From positions 38,084,370 to 38,148,369 of the forward strand of contig NC_135168.1 in assembly GCF_041146795.1 (NCBI RefSeq): 64,000 nucleotides of DNA, written 5' to 3'. Source of the stretch: Maylandia zebra (taxonomy: Eukaryota; Chordata; Actinopteri; Cichliformes; Cichlidae). The notes beneath the pieces are model-generated. The model was not told the origin of the DNA, ran no database searches, and saw only the letters and a list, made by a program, of their open reading frames with translations. This document shows, piece after piece, positions 50,101 through 60,245 of this stretch (position 1 is its first letter; each line of letters starts with the position of its first letter). Both the position numbers and the translations under genes were made by a program.

Positions 50101-53100
50101 TTGGATTACAACAATATACTGACCCTGATAGAAGGTAGTGAGGATGACTTTTGATACAAAACGATCATTCGCTGGGTTGAAATTGTCAGAATGGTGCTTC
50201 TGTGGTGCTTTCAAGTGTCTCCCAGTGTCCGATTATCAAATAAAGCTTTCCATATGTATCATACTTTGAACAATAAAAGTTTCTTAAAACAACTTCTCTA
50301 AAGGGAGGTCCCATCTGGGTTTGTTCAGAGGAGCAGACGATTCACACCTCAGCTCATACACGTGACAGCCATAAGCGTCTGGTAGCACATTTCCCATGAA
50401 CCACAGCACAGAAGCTAAACCCACGCTGGCTTTAATGTTTTCATTTCCCTGGCAACAGACATCTGGGGCAACTGATTAATGTTTCCAATTCAAGATAACA
50501 TGAAATATTTGGGCAAAATACCCATATGTCTGTCCTGGTCTCCTACGATTGTCACTGTAAATGGGAAACAGAGTTAAAATGCCCTTTGAGACTTTGTTAT
50601 GGATAAATGAAAGCGGGGAAGGAAAAAAATGTATCAGCTGAAGCTACTCAGAAAGTTATCAATTCAGCCTTATTTTCTTGTGTCTGACATACTCCACTGG
50701 ATATCTATACAAAAAAGTCCAGACATGGACCAAATCTTTTCACCTAAAATGAAAAAAAAAAGAATAGTAGCTATTTCCTTTCCCAATAAGTCAAACTGCT
50801 GATTTTAGAAGTTTGGCAATGTTTCATGAATGCCTTTCTGCCCAAACTGCTTTCTGCTGCAAATTGAAATACCTGCAGAGACGGTGGATATTAAGAACGC
50901 AGCCGTGACAAGCCGCAATATAATTTAATATGCTTTACAATGTGTGCACTGCACATTGCCTACCCAGCTCCCTTACCGTGTCCTGCTGGAATTTATGTCT
51001 GAACAGCAACCAGACATCTTCCCTGCATTTTTGCACTCCTTCTCCAGTTTCTGGGTTGCATCAGTTGCATTGCAGTAGCGTTTAAAGGAGAACAGTAATG
51101 GCGTGAATAATGTTGTATTTGGTTTGAAGTAGCGGGATTTATAGTATTCTTGTCAGTAAAAGTTTTTCATTGTAATAATGAGGTGCTTTCGGTGGAATGG
51201 TGGAAAAACCGTGAAACCATATGCACTTCAGAGTCAGGTGGTTTTAACATTAGACAGAGAAGTATCCAACACATACTTCACCATTTGTCATGCTTTTCTT
51301 TTTTGTTCTCATTATTTTATTTTCATAATTATTGCAACACCGAACTTGAATCTATCTAAGTGTGCTGCTGTGGTTGGTTCTAATATTGCTGGCTGCTGTG
51401 CGGTGTCATTACCTGTTGGTTACACTGTAACATGAACTTCCTCTGCTAACGAAATCGAGCCTGTTGACACAGCAACTGTTATCAGTCCGATCAGACTGAT
51501 TCATTTGTTTTTGTCTAATGTGAATCGAAGCAGTTTAAACTATTTGAAAATTGCTCTCGCACTTGTGGATCTTGGATCGGCACTGTACAATAATTTAAGG
51601 ACAACAAGATCCCGGTGGTTACATCACAGCTTCGAGGTGGCTCAGCAGCAGGCATCAGTCACTACAGACTAATGAAAAGGGAAGAAAAAGGATTTCATCA
51701 ATGCTGCTCAGCTGCCAGTTTGCCAGAGGAGACTAAACTGTTTTGGCTGCACAAAAGAACAGATGAATAGCCCTTTCTCTTGCTTGTAAAAAGCCCAGCA
51801 CATGATTGAGTTTATCTGGTAGAAGATACATGGAAACACTATCTTTTGGCTCAGCATCTCTCTGACATTCACTTTATCTGCTTCCACCTCTCTCTGTCTC
51901 TCTTTCGAGTCGTTATACGTTATAATCCCTGCCCACACAGTTACGGTCACAATGACTGCCTGTACAGTAGCATAAACCATACAACGGGACATTTATTGAT
52001 ACGGGATCTGCTCTACTGGAAATGCACAGCTGGCAAAGAAGCGATTTCCTCTCTAAGTGTAAAAACTGCAAGTCTTGCACTATCTTAAGTGCTATTTATA
52101 TTTGAAAAAATCCCCCCTAAACTGCAGCCAATGAAGGTAGGAATGGATCACTTCAATTTGATAAAATCCTGTACAGTTTCTGGCTGAAATGCTCAAGCCT
52201 GCAAAATCAGTGTTAGTGCAAGTTGTTTGACAAAGACAAAAGACCCTACTGTAGTTGGGTTGTCAGAAGGTGAGTCCATCAGAGTGGATTCCTGGCCAAT
52301 GATGCTTAAGGCTGGAAATGGCCTGGCAGGGGCCCAGACCGTACATAGCCTGAGTGCTGCTGAGTGGACACTTTAGCAATGCGGTGAGATCCGACCATTA
52401 GATGATTGCCTCTGTGGTTTTGTGAAGGGGGTGAGACTTGTTATGTCTTTAAAGTTTCCTCTGAAGGATCACGATGAGGTCTTTGATCCACCATGTTCCA
52501 CCACAGCAACTCTGGAAAATCTTAAAAACGACTCTGGCACGATATGGAAAAAACACTAGCAATCTGTCATTGCAGATTTAAACGAGCGATGCCTTTAGTC
52601 AGTTCTTTAGTCTATGGTATGTAAATTAAATTGCAGCTTTATTTCCCCATAAAAAAACATCTAGTCTCTTTTTACTCTGGCATGCCGTTTCACCTCCGCT
52701 TTGCAAAGACGTGATAATACACTCTGTCAAATAGCCTGTTTGTGGCATTCTCATCGTATTAAAACCTGTATTGTAGTAATCTGGTAAACAAAAAGCCTCT
52801 GTTCTCAACATCATTATTCCAGGAATACCAGCAATCAATGTGAAGGCACCATGTTACTGCACCTGGAAATGGACGTAAGTAGCAATTTGTTGATGTGGAA
52901 TTGTCTTTCAAATTCAAAAGAAAGTGCAAGTATTTGTCATTAGAATTTAAGATTGATTGTCACTTTGGCACAAGTTGTGATTAAAGAGTATGTAAGACTA
53001 CAAATGTGTTAAGTGTGCAGTGTGCATTCTTTTTTTTTGTCATTGTGGAAAAAATGGAGCTGACAAACTAATATTGACATGTGAATAAAAAGCAATCAGA

Positions 53101-53740
53101 TAAATTATAGTGTTTCAGTTTTCTTTGTTCATCCATCCTGCAGCTGATGCAACTGGAATCACAGTTACAATAAATTAAAATCTTTACTGCGCTGTTTTAT
53201 TCACTTAAGGTCCTCATTTCCGGCTTCAGCCTGTGTCTCAGTACATCAAGGAAATTAAAAGGGCAAGAAAAGGGAACGGAAACCTTTGTGAATCAATTGC
53301 TGAATGATAAGGACATCTCTGTACGCTAATCAACTGTGGGGCTGCAAACTAAATCTAAACTTGGCGCTGGACCATTAAAGTTAAATGAATTGCTGTCAGT
53401 AAAAGCCACTCATTTAAGTTATGCACTCACAATATATCAAAGAAATGTTTAGGTTGTCTTGCTTGTCTGGTATAGAGAGAGTAGAATCAATAAGTTCAAT
53501 AGGAGAAACAAAGATAAAGTTTAGATAAAGTGACACTTTCTTGGTGAGCTGCACACCTTTCCTGACAGGTTATGGATTATTTTATACAGTATTGAACACA
53601 GGTGATATACTGGGAAATTTAAACCACAATCACGGCTCAAAGAACGACAAAGCAGTTAGCCCATATCAGATTCTGAAGCCATGAAGACATTTGTGAAGCC
53701 TGAGAGTATTAATCACACTGACACTGCCGTTCCAACATAA
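44101..53740. other. Gene-free region upstream of ADRA1B
   Basis: I find no splice-consistent exon, RNA gene or known protein family. 44,690-45,512 is very A/T-rich and includes relatives of the 7,315-7,976 element. The other parts (45,520-53,740) are plain non-coding sequence; candidate enhancers cannot be called without comparison to other fish. Confidence 0.55.
45350..45512. mobile_element. Fragment related to the 7.3-8.0 kb MITE-like element
   Basis: GTATTTGTAGGTAACTATAA, followed by a TTACATTTTTAATGTCAGATAAA-like block, and TAATCATGGGCATTATTATA then AAGTGCTGCTG, align by eye with the right-hand 120 bases of 7,315-7,976 in the same orientation. A further ATTATAAAGTGCTACC end-like motif at 45,094-45,109 suggests nested or tandem truncated copies. 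Confidence 0.5.
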
Positions 53741-53769
53741 ACACCCTCAGTGTATAACTAATGATGTTT

Positions 53770-53925
53770 CATCATTTCAGTTGCACTTTAGTCCTAATTA
53801 GCAAACATTAGCATGCTAACACAGTTAACCCAAGATGTTGAACTTTGCAAACATTAAAAGTGCTAAACCCTGTCACTGTGAGTTGTTAGCATGTTGCTGC
53901 TGTTACTGCAACTTCTGCATGTGTG
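53770..53925. repeat. Diverged fish repeat with ATTAGCATGCTAAC core
   Basis: AATTAGCAAACATTAGCATG then CTAACACAGTTAACCC, TGTTGAACTTTGCAAAC and TTGTTAGCATGTTGCTGCTG resemble a widespread teleost interspersed repeat marked by repeated TTAGCATG motifs. Boundaries are approximate. Confidence 0.5.
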
Positions 53926-54066
53926 TGTCCGTTTCATGTTTTTGAGAGCATGAAATGTCCACAGTGTACCGTGATGTCTGTTACATGTTCTGCCGTGATA
54001 CTGGGTTGACTGATGTTAGTATTTGGTGGTCCCATACAGAAGCACTAGCATATGGCTCTAGAGTGT

Positions 54067-54360
54067 TTTTTTTTTTTTTTTTTTCTTTTTTAAATGACAT
54101 CAGAAACAGCAGTATGCGACATTACGTGATGGCAGAGCTTCAGTTCATCCTTTGTCATTTTTTTTTTTTTTTTTTTTTTTAATAAATAGGACAGGGGGAA
54201 TGAATGAGAGAAAGAGGGGGAGAGAAAGAAAGAAAACCAAAGGGGAGAAGAGACGGTGAGAAGGGGGGGGAAGAGAGAGAAAAAAAAAAAAGAACTCCTG
54301 GGTCACCTGTATGGAGAAAAAAAAAAACAAACAAAAAAAAACAAACAGAGGAGACAGCAA
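54067..54360. repeat. Poly(T) runs and purine-rich low-complexity block
   Basis: T-runs at 54,067-54,084 and 54,160-54,180 are followed by a nearly pure A/G strand (54,185-54,300) and A-rich CAAACAAA units to 54,360. The AATAAATAGGACAGGGGGAA junction hints at a degraded reverse-oriented SINE tail that later expanded. Confidence 0.7.
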
Positions 54361-56440
54361 ACAACAAAGAGCAACATAATAATAGAGAAAACAAAGCACC
54401 ATCACAATAAACTAGCTAGTCATAGATATCAATATTTACTAAATAATAAACGATATTGTGCAGCACGCAAGATAGACAGCGCACAGTGTGCTTTGAGGCA
54501 GCAGCCAAGAAAGCTTTAGTCCGCGTCTGTGAATACCCATGTGTGCATACCTGTGTGGATCAGCATGCTTGCATTCCAAAGGTTTCTCCATGTAATGATC
54601 TGCTAGGGAGTGTGGGGGGGCCACAGAGTGTTCTCTAGAGTGTTTACACTTTCACAGTGTTTCAGAACAAACAAATCAGTCATTGACTTCTATAAAACAC
54701 ACTTTTCCCTAAACAGATATCAGGATTGGACATCGTCTTCAGTCTGACTTTGTGTTTTGCTCGTCTGTCTTAGGATATTTGTTGTGGTTTGGAGTGTACA
54801 TGATGTGCTGCAAACAGAGCCAATGTTTTCAGCCATCTGCCTTCCCTAATATGAGCCATAAATCTTTATGGAATTTGGCTCATACCTTTTTGGATTCGGT
54901 AAAAACTGCAAAATTTCCTCGCAATTATTTTATTTCCTAAACTGTTATCTGCTTCAACTGACTGGTGATAAATCTTGATGGGCTTTTTTGCATGGGTAAT
55001 TACACATGAATTACCCATTAAGATAAGAAATGTGCATTGTCCAGAGGATAGCTTGGAAATATCTTGGAAATTGACCTTTCTTTATCAGTTATTTAACCCA
55101 GAGGGAGTAGTCCCAGTTTCTCGTTAATCGTCCCCCCTCCACCATGAAGTTCTGTCCTGCGGTATTAACTGTCAGTATAGGCAATTTGTACACAAGATAT
55201 CAGCCGCTGTGTTTATATTGCTTGTTTATCCAAGTAAACTGAACAGACCCATTTGTGGAAGAGCTAAGTTATCAGCTCAACTCAGAAGCCTTAAGGAAAG
55301 GTTATTGAGACTGGGTGAAGGTGATGACTCTGCAAGCCCCAGGTTGTCGAAATTATCCAGACAAAAGCGTATGCTCTGATAATAATTGTACCCAAAGAAA
55401 CACATGCGTGTTGCTCTTACTGTTTCCCTTTTTCACTGTGGCAATTTTTTTCCACTGTTGTGGTTTATGTTACAGAAACATGTCTTTAACCTCAGCTGAG
55501 AATTTTGTACCTTAATGTTATAGTAGAAAAAGGGTCAATTTAAGAAAGGGGAAAGGTGGATTGAAATTAATTGTTCATATTTTACTAATATTCATTCATT
55601 TACTTGGAAATGGACTAGTATTTGTACAGAGTTCCCAATCTCAATCACCAATAAAAGCTTTAACTACAGTATTGTTAGAAAAGAAAGACTTCACAGGACT
55701 CTATACATGTGAAGTAGTCAGACTCGAACGTCAAGGAATGTGGTAGAGAAGCAGACTACGCAGACATTTCGGGTTTCCAGAGGTGAGCAATTTATTTACA
55801 GTGAACTCCATTTAATAAAACTTCCCCCCCCAAAGTAACTCAGTTAACAAAACTCAACGGTACATGGCTCTGGTAACACAGCTCACCTCTCCTCTCTCAT
55901 CTGAATATGGCAGAGACTGGCAGCCCTTCAATTAGCCCAGCCAGTACCACTCACTTGAACTGAGGGATCTAAAACTTTACACAGATGATTAAAAAAGACA
56001 AAACCTCCTCACACGTCTAATTAGCACATTTACACAACTAAATGGCTCTATTAACAAAAAGAAAAAGATTCAACAAATCCCTTCAGAGGAAGCATTTCTA
56101 TGGAAAAAGAAACCCCTCCACTTGGTTCGACCTGCTGATGTCATGTGTGATGTCATCAGGACTTAAAATGAGGAAATGCTAGGGGGCATTTTCCCACACC
56201 TGACCCTCATGAAGACTGAAAAGAAAGAACAAAGTAAGTATGAACAAATGACTTAATCTGTAACACAATAAAATTGCAGAATGTTTGTTTTGCCGGCCAC
56301 AGAACGCTTACACAAACGAACCCGGGATAGTTAGTGCAGCAATGTTACTTGACAAATAGCAAATCATAGCAAATAAATAGAAACAGAATAATGTGCAAAA
56401 AAAGGTCAACACATATGGGACAAATGGAGAGCATTGCAAC
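54361..56440. other. Non-coding; possible unidentified retroelement debris
   Basis: No gene recognised. 55,560-55,745 holds a 61-codon frame with a hydrophobic start and L-Y-T-C-E-V, too short and unsupported to call. 55,780-56,300 contains several AATAAA-like signals on both strands and could be an old LTR, but no terminal repeats were found. Confidence 0.4.
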
Positions 56441-56489
56441 TGCTCAGCCACTTTGTCACAATACAGGCTTGTGAAAATGTAAATACACC

Positions 56490-57400
56490 TTTACTGCTTC
56501 CATGGGAAGCACCTAGCTGCAAGTAGCAGGTAGCCACTACTAGCTGCCTCTTGGTGTTGCTAATCAAATGCACTTGATTGACTGATCATAAGCAAGTGTC
56601 AGCACCTCTATAAAAAGAGTTTGGCAGTTTATTGGTCTGGAGCATTTAGGTTTGTTTCAACACACAGTTGTGGAAAGTTCATGACAGCACAATTAGAAAT
56701 ATTGAACAAGCATAGTGTGTTTGGAAGAGTTACCAGAAGAAGGTCTCTTCTCTCTGATAAGAAATCACCGGATTGGCTTAGGTTTGTAAAGTTGCATCTG
56801 AATAAACCACAAGACTCCTGGAACAATGTCCTTTGGACAGACCAGACCAAAGTAGAGATTTTGGGCCAGTAATACATAGTGCCACATCTGGCAAAAATCA
56901 GCACAAACACCTCATATTACCTGTCAAGCATGATGGTGGGGGCGATGATAGGCTTAATTTATAGCCAAAGGAATTTGGGACCTGGCAGTCATTGAGTTGA
57001 CCATGAACCTCTCTATATACCAAAGTACTTTAGAGTCATCCATCCAATCCATCCAAGAGCTAAAAGTCAAAACCGGGTCATGCAACAGCATCATGATCCC
57101 AAGCACAACACCAAAAAATAAAAATCAAGGAGTTACCATGACCCAGTCAAAATTCATCAAAGTTCAACCCCACTGAAATACTGTGGCAAGACCTTAAGAG
57201 ATGACTCCCTGCAAAACTTCAATAAACTGAAGTCCCTTTACCAAGAAGCGTGGACCAAAAGTCAACCACAACAATATGAGAGACTGATAAAGTCCAACAG
57301 AACTTCAAGTTATTGGTGATAAAGCTGGTTTGAAAAGCTGAAGCCACTGACTCACAGGGTGCACTCAGTTTTTCCAGGACTGCTTTGAGTTCTGTAAAAA
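56490..57400 (+). mobile_element. Degenerate Tc1-like (Tc1/mariner) element with transposase pseudogene
   Basis: The order of recognisable blocks follows a teleost Tc1 element: a 5' leader (GGAAGCACCTAGCTGCAAGT, CACCTCTATAAAAAGAG, GGTCTGGAGCATTTAGG); then, directly, a mid-transposase segment (H-L-N-K-P-Q-D-S-W-N-N-V-L-W-T-D, first catalytic Asp); CAGCACAAACACCTCATATT; the GTCAAGCATGATGGTGGGGG block; ATCATGATCCCAAGCACAAC (second catalytic region); and a 3' CGTGGACCAAAAGTCAACCA to GACTGATAAAGTCCAACAG stretch. The DNA-binding N-terminal third is missing between about 56,665 and 56,680, and stops and indels interrupt the rest (first stop at about 56,870). Ends and inverted repeats were not clearly seen. 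It is not functional. Confidence 0.85.
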
Positions 57401-57439
57401 CAACTTTTTTTGATCTCATATGTGCCCAACAAACCAAGC

Positions 57440-57745
57440 ACTCTCAGAGAACTCACCAGGCACCGGCAGAGTAAAGATTCAAACCCAGAACCAAGGTGCA
57501 GGCAAGACAGAGAACAAAACTTAATGTATCGGTAAGGTCATATAACCCCATATATGGTACCTTTTAAACTGTAAGAAGTATAAATATGTACTGTTTGGCG
57601 ACGTGTGCCTTTTGGCCTTTTAGAACCTACACGTTGTAACCTTGAGGTGTAAGAATTAACCCTTGGGGATACACTCATGCTGACTGTACCTTTTAAGGTC
57701 ATAAATTGAATTTCAGTGTACCCCTATTTCTGAGAGTGGAGATTT
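57440..57745. repeat. Degenerate tandem units with GTACCTTTTAA core
   Basis: Several diverged units contain GGTACCTTTTAAACTG, TGTACTGTTTGG, TTGTAACCTTGAGGTG and TGTACCTTTTAAGGTC at roughly 30-60 base spacing. It resembles a fish satellite-like or MITE interior. Boundaries are approximate. Confidence 0.35.
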
Positions 57746-58060
57746 TCCTTCAGGTCCAGCTGCACCGTGTTCATCCCACACTTATTTTCCGTCTCCAGTG
57801 AAAATTTATTTTGGGGTGCTTTAAACACATCAAAGGTTCTCTGCTCTTCGGAAAACGTCTTAAATTTTGAAAGGAGACACCTATAGTATAGTTAAAAGCA
57901 GGAAAAAAATAAGAGACATTCAGGAATCTATGGAATGCTTTTCCAGTAAAGAAAATATGCAAAGAAAACAACATTTCTTTTGGGAAGAGACACTCGTTCA
58001 GGATCTGTTTGGATAGCCTGGACATGTGACATTGAAAAGATATGGCACACGTTGATATTA

Positions 58061-58110
58061 CCGAGTGCAACCAGAGAGTGCAGGTCCCTGAACTCTCTGG
58101 TTACACTAGG
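58061..58110. repeat. 50-base imperfect palindrome (hairpin)
   Basis: Centred between 58085 and 58086, 21 of 25 position pairs are complementary, including an 11-bp perfect block (58069-58079 with 58092-58102). The mismatches are 58085/86, 58080/91, 58068/103 and 58063/108. A poly(A) run follows at 58,121. It could be a short MITE end or a small-RNA-like hairpin. Confidence 0.8.
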
Positions 58111-58119
58111 CCCCCCTTT

Positions 58120-59430
58120 AAAAAAAAAAGCTGTCAGTATATATCAAACTAGTTTTTCCTCATAAAAACATTATGCTCTTAGAGTCCCCCTCTGCCGTTC
58201 TTGCATTTAAAAATATCTATAACGCAGCTGTGGCTTAGCTGGTATGTGTGTTGCTCGAGTTGAAGGTCATTACCCTGTACGAGTTTCCGTCACATCCCCA
58301 TAGACATGGACATTTTGTAGCATCAAGCAGCTGAATAAGTGTTCATCAAGAATAAAACCATAAATTCTTAAAGTACAAATGGCATAAAAATCACTTTTTT
58401 AAAAAAAAATAAAAAATTACACATCCAGTAGATTTAGAGCAATTCAGTCTGCAGCCCATTTGTACCCATGTTTCTAACTTTGTTCTGAATGTAAATCGTT
58501 ATTTGCTCACATTTAGCTCTGTTTTGTGCTTCACCAATCCCTCTCCAGGGAATAACTGGCTCTTCAGTTGCTTAATGGTGCACTTTGTTCACCAGCTATT
58601 TCCAGACTGTACCTGTCTGCTGTTTGGTGCAGTGTTTTAGAACTTCTGCCATTTTCCTCTTTGGTTACCGGTAAAAAAAAAAAAAAAAAAAAGATTTAAA
58701 AAAACCTCTGTAGTTATTATTTTTGTATCTACTAACTCATAGTGCATATAAAAAAGGCCGATTACATCTGATTTCAACTTGTAAAACTTGCACTGCTGAC
58801 CTCCCTGTGTATTCTTGTGCTGGAGTTATCCAGCCTTTACCTCTATAAAGACACAGGTTAGTGTAAAACTAACAAAAATCATAGTTTAAATGAAAAGAAC
58901 TGCAAAAACAGACCCCAGGTTGAAGAATCCTGAACTTTAATTGATAATCTGATCACCTTTAAATAGTCAGGCCGTCAAGGCAGATGAGTTCTTCTGCTGA
59001 GCGAGAGAATCGGCGTGCGTAGTACGGCAAAAAAAGAAAAAAGCTTGTAAATGAAAAGGCTCACAATGAGGTTAAGAGTGCATCAGGAGATTATGAAGGT
59101 CGTGCTGTGTTGTGATATCCCCCAACAGTCAGCTGGAAGGACTCATCGCATAAAGTCTAAGAAGAGAGATGCTTTCCTTAGTAGACAGAGATATCGTTCC
59201 CAAGATTAGATGGGAAAAATTATTGGGTCACATACTTTTTGTTTTTGTAGCTACTTAAAAACCTCAGCTTCACAATACGAGTACACTGAGCTTGTCCTCA
59301 CTCGCTAATGTGGAATTTCTGCTTTTTGTTATCTACATCTGCTCCAACAAACTGGAAAATATACGTTCTAGTTTGCTTACACGCTGAAACGCAACATGAA
59401 CAGCAGAAACGTTTGCTTCAGGCGTTGTGA
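58120..59430. other. Non-coding between hairpin and LTR
   Basis: No gene is recognised. A-runs lie at 58,121-58,131, 58,400-58,416 and 58,674-58,692. A minus-strand ATTAAA near 58,936 could be a poly(A) signal if the coding-like block at 59,436-59,720 is real. Confidence 0.45.
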
Positions 59431-59435
59431 TAATC

Positions 59436-59720
59436 TCAGAGTCTTTCAGGGGGACGTGCCAAGAAGGAAAAAGGACACGAATCTAAATAAACTTTGCATG
59501 GAAGTTTGTAAATAAGTCCCAAAATAAGGCCTAACAGATAGCTCTCTTGACACTGACCATGGCCAAACCTCTGTGAGGAGGGAGATATTTTGATCCTGAG
59601 AATCGTTGTGTACCGTGAAATCCTCCGGTGGCAAAGAGAACCAGGGACTTTCTGTAGCTGATCGAAAAATAGGTCTGGACCCATTCAAAGTCACTGAGAA
59701 CCCAGTGGATTATCAGCATT
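59436..59720 (-). other. Coding-like block of unknown nature
   Basis: All three minus-strand frames are open over long parts of this block (59,684-59,436; 59,694-59,446; 59,719-59,531). A possible acceptor (GGGTTCTCAG) ends at about 59,699, and the frame read from it runs 80-odd codons to a stop at 59,446, including D-F-T-V-H-N-D-S-Q-D-Q. No family is recognised. It lies just outside the BEL/Pao 3' LTR, so it may be the host sequence into which the element inserted. Confidence 0.25.
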
Positions 59721-59747
59721 CGCTGAATTCCAAATTGTGAGACATGC

Positions 59748-60200
59748 TGTTTTGAAGGGAGGAAGGTTCAGGGCTGAAGCAATCAGCTTCATGGGCTCAT
59801 CCGGTTAGAATAAGAAAAGCAGCCATCTAATGCAGAATTATTTTCAGGGTACTCCTTTTATTCTCAAATAAATAAGGCAAAAAAGGAAGGAAACAAAGAC
59901 ACACATGGACTGCCAATGCTGAAAGAAAACAGAGATTCAAGTTACTCATTACCTTAAACAATACATAAAATAAAACCCCAAACAGAACCTCACCTCAGCT
60001 GCCGCCCCGTGTGGAAGTGCGGAAAGAGTGAGCCAAAAGTGAATGCAGTCCTTATATACTGTGTGACATATAATGTGTGACAGGTGAGTGCAATCAAGGA
60101 CAAGCACCACACCCAATCAAAGGTGAGAGAACTAAACAAGGTGCATCTGGTGAAGTGAGTGGGTGTGCTGGGATGTGCTAAAAGGTGGGTCTCTACAACA
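59748..60200 (-). mobile_element. 3' LTR of BEL/Pao retrotransposon
   Basis: Inferred 453-base LTR. On the plus strand it starts TGTTTTGAAG and ends CTCTACAACA, giving the expected inverted TGTT...AACA ends. The right end abuts a purine-rich tract (minus strand TATGGGGGCGGC) 45 bases after the pol stop, as expected for a polypurine tract. Read on the minus strand, a TATATAA box (plus 60,052-60,058) precedes an AATAAA (plus 59,857-59,862), consistent with a U3-R-U5 order. The 5' LTR is beyond the window, so LTR identity and target duplication cannot be checked. Confidence 0.7.
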
Positions 60201-60245
60201 GCCGCCCCCATATTTCTAGTGAGAAATATGTTGATATGATCAGGA

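Noticed and set aside
53955-54182. 75-codon frame ending in poly-Phe
   Set aside because: It ends in poly(T) translation and lies in a repeat-rich area.
55561-55746. 61-codon frame with a hydrophobic start and L-Y-T-C-E-V, suggesting an Ig-like secreted protein
   Set aside because: Too short, no Trp/Cys partner, no splice context; likely chance or retroelement debris.
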